DNA of 64,000 bases from Batillaria attramentaria (Eukaryota > Mollusca > Gastropoda > Batillariidae). A program made the translations under genes and the position numbers. The notes under the pieces were generated by a model that worked only from the letters and a program-made list of their open reading frames with translations, was not told the origin of the DNA and made no database searches. Shown here one piece after another: positions 21,340-35,044 of the stretch. The number at the start of each line of letters is the position of its first letter. Position 1 is the first letter of the stretch. The DNA lies in assembly GCA_018292915.2 (NCBI GenBank), contig JACVVK020000005.1, forward strand, positions 4,760,001 through 4,824,000. The letters are read 5' to 3'.

Positions 21340-24300
21340 ACTTGATTATCTTTGTTAATGAAATTCCGATGCATTATTCATTTTTAGCGGACGGCTGCAG
21401 AAGTACCCCATAATACTATGATGACATCATTCACTTCCGCGATATTAATGCGCACACACCTGCATTTTTTAAAAGACCGCTAAGTAAAAAGAAGTTCTCC
21501 CCACAAGAAAGTTAATACAGACTTAAATTGAAAAGCTGAACACCGTTTTACACTTGATAGTTTGAACTACTCGAGTAATTACAGTTGTGTGGGGGGACTA
21601 TTTTGTTTATGCATGTGCTACCTCTCCGCCACCGTTAGCAGGCTCGCGTCGGGTTCCCGCAATCTTCTGCAACCTCCCCGGTAGACTTACTCCTTGTGCA
21701 AGCTTTACAATTCTATCTACCACTGGAATTCTTGGATATTTCAGAAACGGATACTGTGCGGTCCGATCACTAAGGTGAGAATATTCATGCGATCAGAGTT
21801 TCGCTGCTGCAAACATCGGAATTACAACCTGATGCTTGATGGCAGTCGACCAACATGGCGTGTAAGGAGCACCGGTGTGTGTGTGTGATTTGTGCTCTCA
21901 GAAGGATCGATACACGCCTTTTTCGTTCAGATCCGAATGTGATGATTTAAGCTGCTCTTTTTTAAGGTATACCCAGTTCGATGTCATCGCTTTAGTGCCT
22001 ATTTCGTCCCCAGTTCTAGTCTGTGAAGGTGACCCGTTTGGGCGTCCTCAATCCCAATAAAATGCAGCAAATGCTATGCAGCGGCTGTGCAGGAGAGAAT
22101 GAGTCAAATTTATGTTGAGAAGCGTCGGTGGCAAACTGTTGTCTGGTTTGCACAGTAGGCGAGCAACGTTTCTTTTGTCTGTGACCGGTTAAGAGTCCTA
22201 GTCAAGTGTGGATTTCACTGCACCGGCTTTGAAAAGGATCCTGTTTGGAGTAATATTCAGTGGCAGCTTTGCTGTGTGGAGATGTAGGCTGTGTATTGAC
22301 CTTGCTGTGTATGCTTCAGTCAGTGCCTGGCGGTGGATGTCAGGACAAGGCCAGTGGATCAATGGATGTGCTGCGATCTGGTTCAGTCTGTGGAATATAT
22401 TGAAGCTATTTCATGTGGTAACAGTAAGGCCCATGCTGAATAACAATCCTTGCAACTCATTAGAGAAAATAAGGTTTGCCCACCGTTCCCCTGCATCTTT
22501 GTTGATACCACATGTATTCTGGTTCTCCTGCACCTCTGACTCGACTCTGAGGTTGATCAGGTGTAGTGTTGATTGGTGCCATAGTGGGTGACTCATACAG
22601 TTGTATGAGTTGTTTTCGATTTCCATCATGGTCAGCTTCCAGTTCTTTGAAGTTAATCACCGGCCTAGGCTGATTGTGATAGATTTTTGTAATAAATTAT
22701 ATTGATGAAAATTATATACGGGGAAGTTTGTGTTTCAAGTTTTATGAATGAATAGCCCATCTACAAAAAGGGAAAAACAGCAATTGACGATGCCCATTGT
22801 GGAGGATGCAGTGCGAGCTCATACCCTCTTAGTCTAGGTCTTACTCTTAGTGAAACATCAGATCATAACATCTCAGTCTGTGGGCAGAATCAGAATTTAC
22901 AGTCTCATTTTATGCCCATTATGCGTCCATACTCCAGGGCTCCCACTTTCCTGCGATTTCGTGGATTTCTGTGAAAAGTAATGCCCCCAGATCGCCCTTA
23001 ATGTGCATGCATACATGTCTATTTTGCCTGTACGTACTTGTGGCTCTGCCACTTTGACTTAGAAGACATGAATTGTTAACTGGATTTTTGCTTTTCCACA
23101 CACACACAGTACCGTCCCAGCTAACTGTCACCTTGCATACATGATTCAGAGTGTGAAGGACTGAACGCCTACCCACATTCCTTACCAAATTTGTTTTGAA
23201 AACATTGTGTTCAGGACTGACAGCGCTGGCAACTCCCAGCTAGTACTAGTAGTAGCACCTAGTAGGGCTGCACTTGGTGTTTGTTTTGATTGGAAAGCTA
23301 CCCACACAAAGGTATGCAATGTTTAAAAAATTCCATATTGGCCAGTGTGACAGTGCAATGGTCAAGAAGATGTTGACACTACGGCTGTCTGGGCGTCACT
23401 GAAGCGCCAGGCATAGCCAGCCCAAGCAGGCCCCAAAGTGGTGGTCACAGGGCTTTATGAAGATAATCCCCCGGCTATTAGGGCTACAGTTTACTCAGCT
23501 AACTTACGTAGGGGTCAGGGGTTTTGCTGTGCTGTGCATCTTGATTCAGAAATAGCACCTCCTTTTAGTTCAGTAGTGGTTGAATGGAAGCAGTGAAAGT
23601 TCCGTCTGATGGCTGGAGATGATATATCGGTAAGCTTTGGCTGAGCTTCCTTCAGGGGGATATAAACCAGAAATTACGAATGGGAACAAACGTGCTCGGC
23701 CAAAGGAGCCGGCAGTCCCCCTGCCAAGACCGTTGTTACTATGTTAGTGTTCCTTTAGTTTTGGCCGCTTCCACTAGTTCGTCACTTTGGGGGTGGGTTG
23801 ATCTGAACGATATTTATTATTAGTGTTATGAGCCTTTAATTTTGTTTTGATGGTGCGAATTAAAGATGAAAATTAGACCAGCTTCTCAGATAGAGTGAGT
23901 CAGTCTCAAGAGTGAGTGAAATTTGGTTGTATCTGTGGCTGTTGTGTAGTAGTGGGTCATGCAGACTTAATAATTATTACTCAAAGATCTTGTTCCAGCT
24001 TTGTGTAGGGACAGTGTGTGAAAATTTGGGAGGCATTGCAGTGTTATTGACCTCAGGCGGCTTTTCCCACTAGAACAGGTGTAGTGAGAGGATTAAGGTA
24101 GACATCTAGGTGAAACTGGATTGGAAAACACAGAAAAACAACACACCATGTATCCATAGGCATAGGTGTATACAGTGTACTAGTCAAATACTACATTTTG
24201 TACTGGCGTGTTGAAAAATGGCCTGTTCCTATACGAATTCCAGGTCAGATTGTTGTTATTTCCTCCTGACAAAGGCAGTGCCCTCAGTTCTTAGGCGAGG

Positions 24301-27049
24301 AATGGGGTAGTGATACTGGTATTAGTAGTAGCAGCCCGCGCTCTCTCACGCACATCCTCCCCTAAAACCTCCTTACTGCTCCCCGCAAAACATGCACTGG
24401 ACCACAGAAGCGCATAGTTTAACTCTTTGACGACGAAGCACAATTTCTAACACGTGATTTCCTATAGGAAATCGCGTGTTAGAAATTGTGCTTCGTCGTC
24501 AAAGAGCTAACTGAACAGTAAATGGGCTAACTGGGCTGTTGTGCTGTTACTATGGGAACCAGGTGGGGGAGAAATTCACGCTTACATTCCAGGTCAGAGA
24601 GCAGAGGGGGAGCATAATGTGTGGCAAGATTGACGGCTGGAAGAGTAAATCCATTATGACCCTAAGCAGCAAGTGCAACGCATCTGCAGCTGTTTTCTCC
24701 TCAAACTGAGGTTATATAAATCCCACCGTAGCTTGGAGCTCTTTTGAAAAGCATACTGCTTTTGAAATATTACCTGAAAATGTGAAATGCGGCGATAACC
24801 GACCAGTTCGATGATCACCCTGTACGATTTAAACAATGTTGGTTGCTGTGTGATATGACTGAAGCATTTCATCAAAGAATTCACAATAGAGCTTTATGAT
24901 TCTTATTGATTCAGATCTACATGTGTAGTCCTGATGATGATGCTACATGTATGCGGTGATGAAGAATGCTATCAACTCATGAACTCAGAACTCATACCCA
25001 TTAAGCAAAATCACTTCTGCTGTCGTCTTTATAGAATTTACATACAGTAGAAATAGTTGCCGCTCAGGACCATTCACCAAAATCTTGGCATACGTACACG
25101 TGTATGAATTCATGTATTGGTGCTCTGTAAGCTTAGACTGAGGTTTAACTGTTATCTTCGGTCAAACCCAGGCTTACATTATAAATCAGAATTCAAATCA
25201 AAACACCCTGGTGTCAACGTGCTTCTTCAAACTATTGTTAGCACGGTTGATGCGTCTGTATGCACCCTGTATTTGCCCTAAATCTTGGTTGATAAGGGCA
25301 TAAAGGGGATTTATTCAGGAGGGGTAATCTGTTGACACCAGCAGAGACTGTTGGGTACTGACTGGTATTTGGTTGTCTCCCATGCACCATAGACTGTACC
25401 CCTACTCTAGTGGGGAGAACTCGTTTCATGCACTCCTACATGCTAGGTATTCTCAGATGAGGGCACACACGTAATTTAGCAGGACTTTGACTTGGTCTTA
25501 AGTTGCACTTCTGTGTCATCATTGTGGTAGGAGGTAGGCGATACCAAGCTGCTTTGAACTGTACTGATAGTGATAGTGATACTATTATTTCATACACTGG
25601 TCAAGTGTACTAATGGTACAAGGGGCATGGTCTGCCAGGTGCATAAACAGCACGATATTGCTGCTCATTCAAGATGTTGATCTTGATTTCTTGTAGGCAG
25701 TGACATCCAGAAATTGTTTGAAAATAAGCACTAGACTTTAGAACAAAGATTGTGTGCCACATTACCAGTGATCGCTATACAGTATGTATCATTGTATGAC
25801 TGACTAAAATTTCATGGTCTAACCAGTGAGTAAGGTTTGTGACATGGGTGATCTTGGTTTGGCAGCTGCCCATCAAAGAAGTGCCCATACCGGCTACACC
25901 TGAATCAGCAAGGCTGACAATAGCTTTTGTAGTGGTACTGAGTACTACATGTAGTAGTAGTAGTGGAACCATTTGGAAGGCACTTGTTCCTAGACCTCAC
26001 TTGGCTGTGTCAGTCTTTTGCTGTGCACGTCTTTTGGAAGTCAGACTTTTGAAGCTTTGCGTATTCGCTGATATAAGCACCTTGGCGCAATGCTTCTGAC
26101 TTGCTTCCACATGAATACTAGGGTACACACTACACAGTAAACCTTGGCTGTCAGTCCGGGTTATTACATTTTAGTTTTGGCTGATTGTCAGAATGAGTAG
26201 AGAGCATTGAAAACATCCCCAAGCAGCGAGTGGGACCCCTTGCTGTTGATTGTGTCTGTGGACATAAAAGGCACACAACACTGTATTGGGGGCACAGAAC
26301 TGGATGTATGAGCAGTTGGAGTTCCCAGGGCCCTCACGATGTGGGATATATTGAAATTGCCTCTTCACATTTAAATTCATGGCCGGGCTGCCTGCCATGA
26401 AAGGAATGACTGAGCGGTTGCTTTTTTCCACCCTCATCGTGAAACCCAGCGGCGGTGTGAATAAAGAGTGCTTTTTAAGTGTGTGTGTATGAATGTCTGT
26501 GTGGCACATCCTGATGTTAGGGCAGTCTAACTTGCTTTTTTGAAGCGCCCTGTTTAGGTGTTACAATGGGTTGAATTTGTTTACAACTTGCCTGTGAAAG
26601 CCAGTGTAACTATAAGTAAGTGCGCGTTAAACCGGGTTCGACATTTGATAGATTTATTCGCTGTGCTGTAACACTAACAGTGCAGTGCATTTTGTCACTG
26701 AAAAGTGCGGGGATTACATTTGCAGCCGGCAATCTCTACAACTGTACAAGAACCAGGAGCTTGCTGTATAATGGAGCATCGGTTGAATAAGCTTTCTGTG
26801 TCTTTTAAAAAAAAGAAAAGTATCCATTCATGTTTCATTCATTTCTTTCTTGACATTTTCTGCTTGTTGTCATCATAGCATTTCTACAGCTCAGAGTCAG
26901 AGTCAGAGTCAGACAGAGTCCAAGTACCGTACATGGATAGTCACACTGTGTATACATGTTTTGTTTTGTTTTTCAAGGGTTCATTTAAAAAGTGGTTTAA
27001 CATTGAAAATTTTACCCTGTTTCTAATGTTTTCTACATTGCTCGTGCAG
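21340..27049. other. Upstream region of beta-spectrin; must contain or flank the 5' noncoding exon of isoform 1a
   Basis: No coding sequence supported. Because exon 1a begins with a splice acceptor, a 5'UTR exon and promoter must be here or further upstream. Candidate donors such as aag|gtgaga at 21775 cannot be confirmed. The only strong structure is the palindrome at 24421-24508. A short (cagagt)n tract lies at 26890-26915. Confidence 0.4.
24421..24508. repeat. 88-bp near-perfect palindrome (hairpin)
   Basis: Two 44-base arms meet at cctatagg (centre 24464/24465) with no spacer. Only two positions mismatch (24422/24507, and the T/G at 24455/24474, which could wobble-pair in RNA). Arms include tttgacgacgaagcacaatt. 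Could be a foldback MITE or a hairpin RNA source. No protein coding. Confidence 0.85.
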
Positions 27050-27202
27050 GATCGTGTGGGTGTGAGTGAGGTGGCACCATGACCGAGATCGAGTCCTTCG
27101 CCAACTCGGTCCGGTGGGACCCGGGCCAAGTGGACGAGGACTTTGATGCCGGCAACAACTCCTCAAAACTCTTCGAACGCTCCAGAATCAAAGCCCTAGC
27201 CG
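27050..27202 (+). CDS. SPTBN1: Beta-spectrin exon 1a (5'UTR end plus start codon, isoform 1a)
   Basis: The exon follows an acceptor (ctcgtgcag) ending at 27049, so a noncoding 5' exon must lie further upstream; I could not place it. The ATG at 27079 has A at -3 (cacc-ATG). It encodes residues 1-41, including VRWDP and the [16 protein letters not shown] segment that precedes CH1 in fly and vertebrate beta-spectrins. The coding part is 124 nt, so it ends in phase 1; donor gtaagt at 27203. The split Asp codon (G|AC) is completed by exon 2. Confidence 0.95.
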
Positions 27203-30200
27203 GTAAGTGAAGCAACGAGAAGTGTCAAAGTTTGTACAGCATCGCTTTGTTAGTCTAGTGCTTTCCTGTCCCACCAGTTCAACTTCAAGATTTGTGTTTT
27301 CACAACGCCTGGCATGAACAACAGCTTTGTTTCATACCTGATGATACCAGCAATCCAAAACTTTCTTTTGGTATCCATCCACGTGTTGAGAATGGAAAAA
27401 AAAAAAGTTACAGTGGGTAGGCAAACCGGTTTAGAGTTAGCGATGCCGTGAGCGTGACCCTAGAACTGTAGAAGGTGACATGAAAACTGAAACTGGATAA
27501 GCGTAGGTACTTCACTGCTTGCCAGCATTACTGTAGTGTAACTTAGCATAAGGACTTAATGTATACATGTGACACTGCTGTCCCTACTACTGTACTAGTG
27601 TGACATGTCAGGTACTGTGACAAGCCTCACAAGGGTATGACTCACAGTCACACCTAGATAAGTTGTTACCTGATGGGTCGCAAGATGTCACAGGCAGTCA
27701 TTAGGGCAGTTTGTCACAGTCAGTTTGCCTTGGTACTGCTTGCAACATTAGCATTTAAATTAGGGGAAGTCATGCAGTTAATCCAGCACATTTTCATTGC
27801 TCCCTGTACTGCACACACAAAAGACGGACAAAAATTCCCTCGCTACCTTAAGTTGTGTTTCACAGCTTTGCACTGTATACATGTACATACTGCCTGTTCT
27901 TTGCAGGATTTTTGTTTTAGCAGTGAGAATAAGTCCAGTCATGTCAGGTGATAAGGAAGAAGAGTGGGTGGTTTTGCAACCATGGGAATTACTACAGGTT
28001 TTACAGTAGGGTTACTGTACCTTAGCCCTTCTAGTAATTAAAAGAAATGGAGGAGGGGGGGGGGTGTGTGAGGCAGTGGGCAAGTCTTACTTCTGCAGCT
28101 AAAAGAAATTTGAAATAATAAAAACGTGACAAATCTGCCGGTTACCGGGTAATGTTAATTAAAAATGCAGTGGTTTAACAACAACACAAAAACTTTTCTT
28201 CAGTATTTTGAGCTTGACTTGTGCATCTCAGACTGTGTATAGCACTCAGTTCAAGGCCTTTTTGAAAGAGGCGGGAAAACTCAAGGGTGTTGATTTTGGA
28301 ACAGGAGTGAAAATAGACTACTGATAGCACAAACTTGGTGTCCCCATTCCAATGACAGGTGTCAAACAGCAAACGAGGCCCTGTGTCTACAGTCTTCTAC
28401 GCAGAGTTAAAGCACAGAGGTCCTCATGGCTTGTTTGATGCGTCAACTCTCCCTCCCCTCCTAGCTTAACAATATGGTGTTTGTCGGTTTGTTTGGCTCA
28501 GGTTCATTGTCCCGGCAAAAACACTAAACTGTGGGTTATTGCCATTTCACTGAGTGAAGGGGATTCTGTGTTCCCGCCACTTTTTTTATGGCTGAACGGA
28601 TCGCCTTGAGAAAAGCTGATCCTTGGTTGATAAGAGGTTTTCATGCAAGTGTGGCGGTCACATTTACCGATAAACTGCAATGTGCATTTGGGCTAGTCAC
28701 TAGGAAATGGGAAAGAAATTTTGCAAGCAGATAGGATGTAGTGAAGTTTGAGCAGAGGGCAATTTAAGGGGCGTACTAATGCTCAGTTGGTATAATTCCC
28801 CCGATTTGCACTCTTCCAGTTGGAACAGAGGGTGCATTGTATTACATGTATACATACAGTACTTGTATGCCTAACATAGCAGAGAAGAGCACCCCCACTG
28901 TCTTCAGCATGTAACACCCAGATCACTGTGATTTGCACAAAACAAGTATAGCAAGTAATTCATTCTTTGCACAACCTCTATAGATCTTTAAAAAATTATA
29001 CATAGAAACAGGAAAAAACATCTGAAAACGGAAGTCAGACAACACAGAGCAAAAATAGATTTTATCGGCAGAATGTGATGGATCATCGTTGCTGTAAATA
29101 GCAAACAATCCCTTGGTTGTCCATGGCTGATTTACTTCCTCATGCTGTATAATGTGTAAAAGCTGATCCACAGATGGAAGACACTATTTACATTATAAAG
29201 GTAGGTTTAACAGTAACAAACGCATTCCATTGATACGTTGCATTGCAAAAGCCTGGTGTGGTTTCTTTATAATACCAGATCTTCTATGCAGAACACACCA
29301 ACAGACAGGCACACACAGCTGAATTACCTTTGGTTCAGGGAAGAGGCATAGTAGAGTTGTTGCTTGAACACCCTGGCAGGACTGAAGACTGGTTATGTCC
29401 AGGACTGAAGACTGGTGATTTCTCCCCGCATCTGTAGCATTTGGCGTGTCAAACAGTCCCCGTTGCACTGCATACTTATCACACAGTTGAACCAGCGCTG
29501 CACTTGGTTGTTACTCTGCAATTTTAGTCAACGGAAGCTGACAATTTCGTGTCATCAGGGGGGTCCTCCCTTGCCAAAACTACCAGTCCTGACATTTTCA
29601 GGGCCGACATGGGCTGTCACCTACGGGCTTACCACTTGATCTGCACAATGTTTTCTAGCCCTTATATGGTCCTTCACATGCTGAACCAGCACGCCACGGT
29701 ACAAAAAACACAAATGTCACCCGTTCTGCTCGCCTGCTAATTCACAGAGAATAATAGAGATTTTTTCTGAAGCTCAGCGTGTCGCCCTGGTAGCGGGGGT
29801 TTCGGTTTTCTGTGGTAGACCGCGGGGCGTCACCAGTTGACTGTATGGTGGTGAAGGATACCACAGAATTTGACTCTCAAGTGGCGGCTTAGTTGGACAG
29901 GATGCCGTGTTTCCTGACAGGCAACGCATGAGATAATATTTCATGTGACGCCGGGAATAACCTTGCGAAGACGTGAACGGACGCCCCCTGTAACTGGGTT
30001 ATCTCGCCGGTTTAATGTTGGGTGCAACACTTTTCGCGGCTGGCTTCGAGGTGGAGAAATTGTGTTCAATTTGAGCAGGAAGTGAGCGCAAAGTGTCGTT
30101 ATTGGTAAAACTGTGTGAACCAAGAACCACTTGTTTCGCCGCCCACAAGGAAATAACGTAGCTGCGCGTTGTGGAAATGTGACTTCACATAGTGGTTTAG

Positions 30201-33200
30201 CTGTGCTTTTAACTGTTTTGGGAGTTTCGCACCACCCCCTTTTTGCCGATGAAATTAGGAAGGCAAGATGGATAATGAAATTACAAGTGCAGCTTTAAAT
30301 GAAGATCGTGTCATCAAGGGGAAAATTAAACAGCTCTCAGGTAACTTGCAGACTATTTTTTCGTCATTATGTTGTTGGTACTACTGGTAGCACATGTATA
30401 CAAACTTACAAAAAACTGCCGTACCCTTTTATTAGTGAATTGCTTCAGAGTTGGTGACCTAGATTTGAAATACCACACTGCTTAGTAGTGCTGCCACTTT
30501 GACAAGAGTTGTCAAAGGTGCAGATTTTATGACTGATGCCTGTTTGGTGTGCTGAATTGTGCCAGTTGGTTTATTACCATAAAGAGAATATCAAATTCTG
30601 AGCGTTTTGAGGTACAGTGTACATAATCATTGCGGCTTAAGTTTTTTGGTAAATGTACACATTTCCTTGTGTTTATAGGCAGTGCATAAATTTACAATCC
30701 AGCCGTCCATCACTCCCCTAATTTTGTATAACAAGTAAATTTCGGGGGGGAGGGGCTCACTTAAATATTGCAGTTGTAGTTTTGTTCTGCCTGTCTTGGC
30801 TATACAGTATCCCAGCAGCATTGTATGTAGTGGCAGCGGTGGTGTAATTATAAGGGTTTGGGGTGACCTTAGCCTAGTAGTAAATATTTAATTGGCCGCA
30901 TGAGAACACAGCTGTGATACAGCTTGACTCAAACAGGAGAAAATACACCCCCCCCCCCCCAAGTCATGGCTTTCAGTCCTGTTACAGTCATGTCACTGAG
31001 GCGTCTATGAATAGTAATTAGTATAGCATGTTATTATATATCTCGGTCCTTGAAACTTGGCAGGCTGAAAATTTCACCAAGTTAAAGCACTTGCAATTTG
31101 CTGTAGTGGTGCAGATTATTCCTGCATTGAGTTTTTACTGCTTTATCAGGACGTGTTAAATTTGTTTTGCTATCGAGAATATTTACCTTGCATAAATTTG
31201 CAGGGTACTGGGTATTAATGCTTTATTTAGTTTGTAAAACTCTTTCCTTTGTTGAAATTTCCTCAGTAGGTTAAGACAGTTGAGTTCGCGGTGATACATA
31301 CATCATTTGCAGTGCATACATGTATACATGTATGTACAACTTTCTTTTCAAGACGTAGCATTGACCCTGTTCGACTTTGAGGCTGGAGCTGTTGCAGTTA
31401 TTATGGGGTGGGGGTGAGGGTGAGGGTGTCTTGTTGGTGATGGTGGTGGTGGTGGTGTTTGTTTTGCTGTACCCAAACCTGAATTAGGTATCATAAGCAT
31501 GGTCAAATTACTCTGGAATTCTGGCCTGTGCTGAATCAGGTTGCACAAATTGTTTTAATTTACTGGTGAGTGATATAATTTTGATATCATCTACATTGAT
31601 TCTTTGGAATCTCATGATCAGAATTGTTCTTTGTTTACTTTCAGACGAGAGAGAGCTTGTGCAAAAGAAAACATTCCAAAAATGGGTCAACTCCCACCTC
31701 ATCCGAGTCAACTGCAAAATCAACGACCTGTACGTGGACCTCCGAGATGGCAAGATGCTCATGAAGCTGCTGGAGGTTCTGTCTGGAGAAAGACTGGTGA
31801 GTTTGTTTTGCCTCTCATGTATCAAGTCGTTGTGGTTTAATTCTGTACTTTTGCTCTGTTAGAAATATTTTCACTGTGTACATTATATATAAGGCAGTGT
31901 TCAGTGGCCCAAACATTGCCGTACAAAATGGGCCACTCAGACTTTGAAAGAAGTGTATTTCAATTTGAGAAGCAGTATAAACACTGGTGACAAAGAGCAG
32001 TATTAGAGCTTGCATGGATGTGTTTTCATTTTCAGCTGTGTTTTTTAATGTTTTAATTTTTTTTTATATACCTCAAATTAAAAAAAGTAACATTTTTACA
32101 AATGCCAGTAAAGAGAGAAAATGTTTGTCTGTAAACTGTACTTTGTTTTTGCTTTAAAAGATAGTGAACCCTGTGTGTGGTGGTGGTGGTGTTGGGTTTT
32201 TTTGGGGGGGGGGGGGGCGGGGGGGGGGGGGGCACAGTGGCTTCACTATGAGGTGGGGGGTGGGGTGTGCACAATGGCTTTGCTATGGTATCTCCAGAAA
32301 CTACCCCTACAAATGAGAACAGCTCCAGTTGCTTCGTTTTGATCAACTGCTCTTGTGTTGCAGCCCCGGCCCACCAAAGGCAAGATGCGTATTCACTGCC
32401 TGGAGAACGTTGACAAGGCCTTGACCTTCCTGCACGAGCAGCGCGTGCATCTGGAGAACATGGGCGCTCATGACATTGTTGATGGCAGCTCTCGGCTGAC
32501 ACTTGGTCTCATTTGGACCATCATCCTCAGGTTCCAGGTAGAATATACTTTTTTGTTGTTGTCATTAATAATTATGATTTAAAAAAAAAGTATATTCAAT
32601 CCCTGCCCAAGTAAGGTCTAAGTATCTTACATGACGTTAAACTCATTTTGACAAATAGGACGTACAAAAGGACATTATTAAGAAACACTTATAATTGTAC
32701 ACATCTTGACATGGAACCCCCCCCCCCCCCCCCAAAAAAAAAAAAAAAAAAAGGTCTGTAGAGGAAGAGTAAATCAGTTTAAGTAGCTTGGAGATATTTT
32801 CAATTGTCATTCACCTTCGAGGTTTGCTCTGACCTATTTGTTTCTTTTGACCCATTTATGTGAATTCTGACATTGAAACTGGAGTAGCCGGCATACAACA
32901 AACTTCTGTGTGTGTGTGTGTGTTCAAGGAAATGACCCTACTTTGCTGGAACACATGTACACATTGTTGTCGATGGTGTGACTAATTTGCTTTCAACTGT
33001 TTTCCTCAGATCCAAGACATCATGATAGAAGAGGTTGACAACAGTGAGACCAAGTCGGCCAAGGATGCGCTGTTGTTGTGGTGCCAGATGAAGACGGCTG
33101 GATACCCCAACGTCAACGTACGCAACTTCACCACCAGCTGGCGAGACGGTCTCGCCTTCAACGCCATCATCCACAAACACAGGTCAGCTGGTTTAGCAGT

Positions 33201-33411
33201 GTTTTCTTGGGACCAGTGAATAGTTTCGGTTTTCAAATTCTTGTTGTTTGTTATTAATGGTGCTGATAAGTGGATGTGTTAGCGTTTTGTTGCAGTGAAG
33301 CGTCCACACTCTACAGTTTTTTGGGTATTCCCTGTTGTATAGAAATATTAGGACATTTTGTTCTTCCAGTACCTCCTAAAAGGATGGCAAAGCAAAGTGA
33401 GTCTGTCATAG

Positions 33412-33464
<53 letters not shown>

Positions 33465-35012
33465 CGTGCCATTGCAGCTTTCAAAGAAAAGAGCCATTGC
33501 CTTGTGTGATGAATGTCATAGCGCAGTGTGCGAATGTTGTGTCAGCTATCAGAACTGGCACACAGTTGCTTCAGTTATTACATGTACCACACAGGGCGTA
33601 TAAGTGATGTATGCCCTAGGTGTGGCTAGCTCAGCAAGATAATGGCTGCTGATAAAGTGCTGCCCACTAAGTGGCTGAGTCGGCTGCCAGTACAGTCAGA
33701 GGGGGGGGTCATGGCCCCATGATGTTTTCAGTACTGGCCAACCTCATGTTTTGCCTCCTGACTTTGCCGGACTAGCGCTAACATGACACAGTACTTAACT
33801 GTGGCTGTCCGTTCTTACCTATCAACATACGCAGGCTGGGGAATTTTCAGCCAAATAACCAATTCTTTCAGCCAAAAAAAATCTAAGCTTAAACCAAAGA
33901 AAAGAGAGGTAAAACAGATAGCACAGTCATTATGTTATTATGTTCAGTGGTGTAAGCAATCGGTTACAGTCATTTATGGACATCATTCACGCCGAATGAC
34001 GTCGCAGCTTATGCAGGGTAACTGGTTTGTTGAGTTGGGTGACGGGCATATTCACTAATTCAGCGAAATAATATTTTCCCCAAAGATTGTGCATTTCAGT
34101 TGTAATATTCAGCATCACCAGTAGAAAAGCAGTTAGAAAGAGAACCAGGCCAGAAATAATCCACATTGGTATTGGGAGGCATTATTAATTCATGTGCTTT
34201 CCCGGGACACGAGGCAGAGAAAGAACACCGGTGCAGCTGTGGGAGTGGTGCATTTATTGCTTATTTGTCCCTTCACAAAAACACCAACCCAGAAACATTG
34301 ATTGGTGGCTGTAGCACTGTGGGCAGCAGCAATAGGAGTGCGGCAGAAAGCGCAATTTGATACATGTATTTGTCAGCTTAATAAAACCTCCATTATGGTC
34401 ATTTGGTGGCAGGCTATTTTGACACAGCATGTCAGAGAATGATTATTTGGAATAGCATGGAAATGTTCAGACCTTAAAAACCTTTATTTTTGTCCCCTTT
34501 AATATGTTTTTCTAAACGCTGCCCTCTTGAGTCTGACTCCTCTTCTCTCCTAATGTCCTATACAGCAAAACAAGCCGACATTTTTTTGGTGTCTTCTCTG
34601 ACCCAACATTCAGATTCTTCCCCCTCTGACTCAGAAATTTTTTTTAAAAATCCAGTGGTTTATACATTACATAAATTTTACTTATCAGTACAACCAGATG
34701 CTGATTATTCATAGGTGCGTACCCTGCATAGAACAGGCATGATTTTTTTTGTTTTTGTTTAAATGCCGTTCGGCAGAATTATGCCGCATCTGGGCCAGTT
34801 TACGCCATGTTTTTTGTTATTGTGATAAAATCTGATGTATGAACCCTCCAAATTTACAAAAGGACCCTCAAAAAAATGGAGAGAGGGTCCCAAGGTCCCT
34901 TCTGTTTTTGAATCACAGGGAACAACTGTTTATCACTTTATGTTCTTGTATCAGCTTGTTTGGTTGGTTGTGTGATGCTGTTTTTTTGTGTGCATAATTG
35001 TGTTGTTCTTCC

Positions 35013-35044
<32 letters not shown>

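Larger units (their letters stand above)
27203..31644 (+). other. Intron 1 of isoform 1a (contains exon 1b)
   Basis: From donor gtaagt to acceptor ctttcag. Apart from exon 1b and its CpG-rich upstream region I see no coding exon. It holds short low-complexity tracts (G-run near 28055, C-run near 30948) and no recognised mobile element. Confidence 0.7.

Noticed and set aside
21850..21890. Candidate 5'UTR exon with aacatggcg start
   Set aside because: A gtgtaa-like donor is present but weak, there is no supporting ORF, and no way to link it to exon 1a without transcript data.
28776..28812. Possible solo end of the 53736-53998 element
   Set aside because: Only gctcagttggtata is shared; the downstream bases diverge, so it could be chance.
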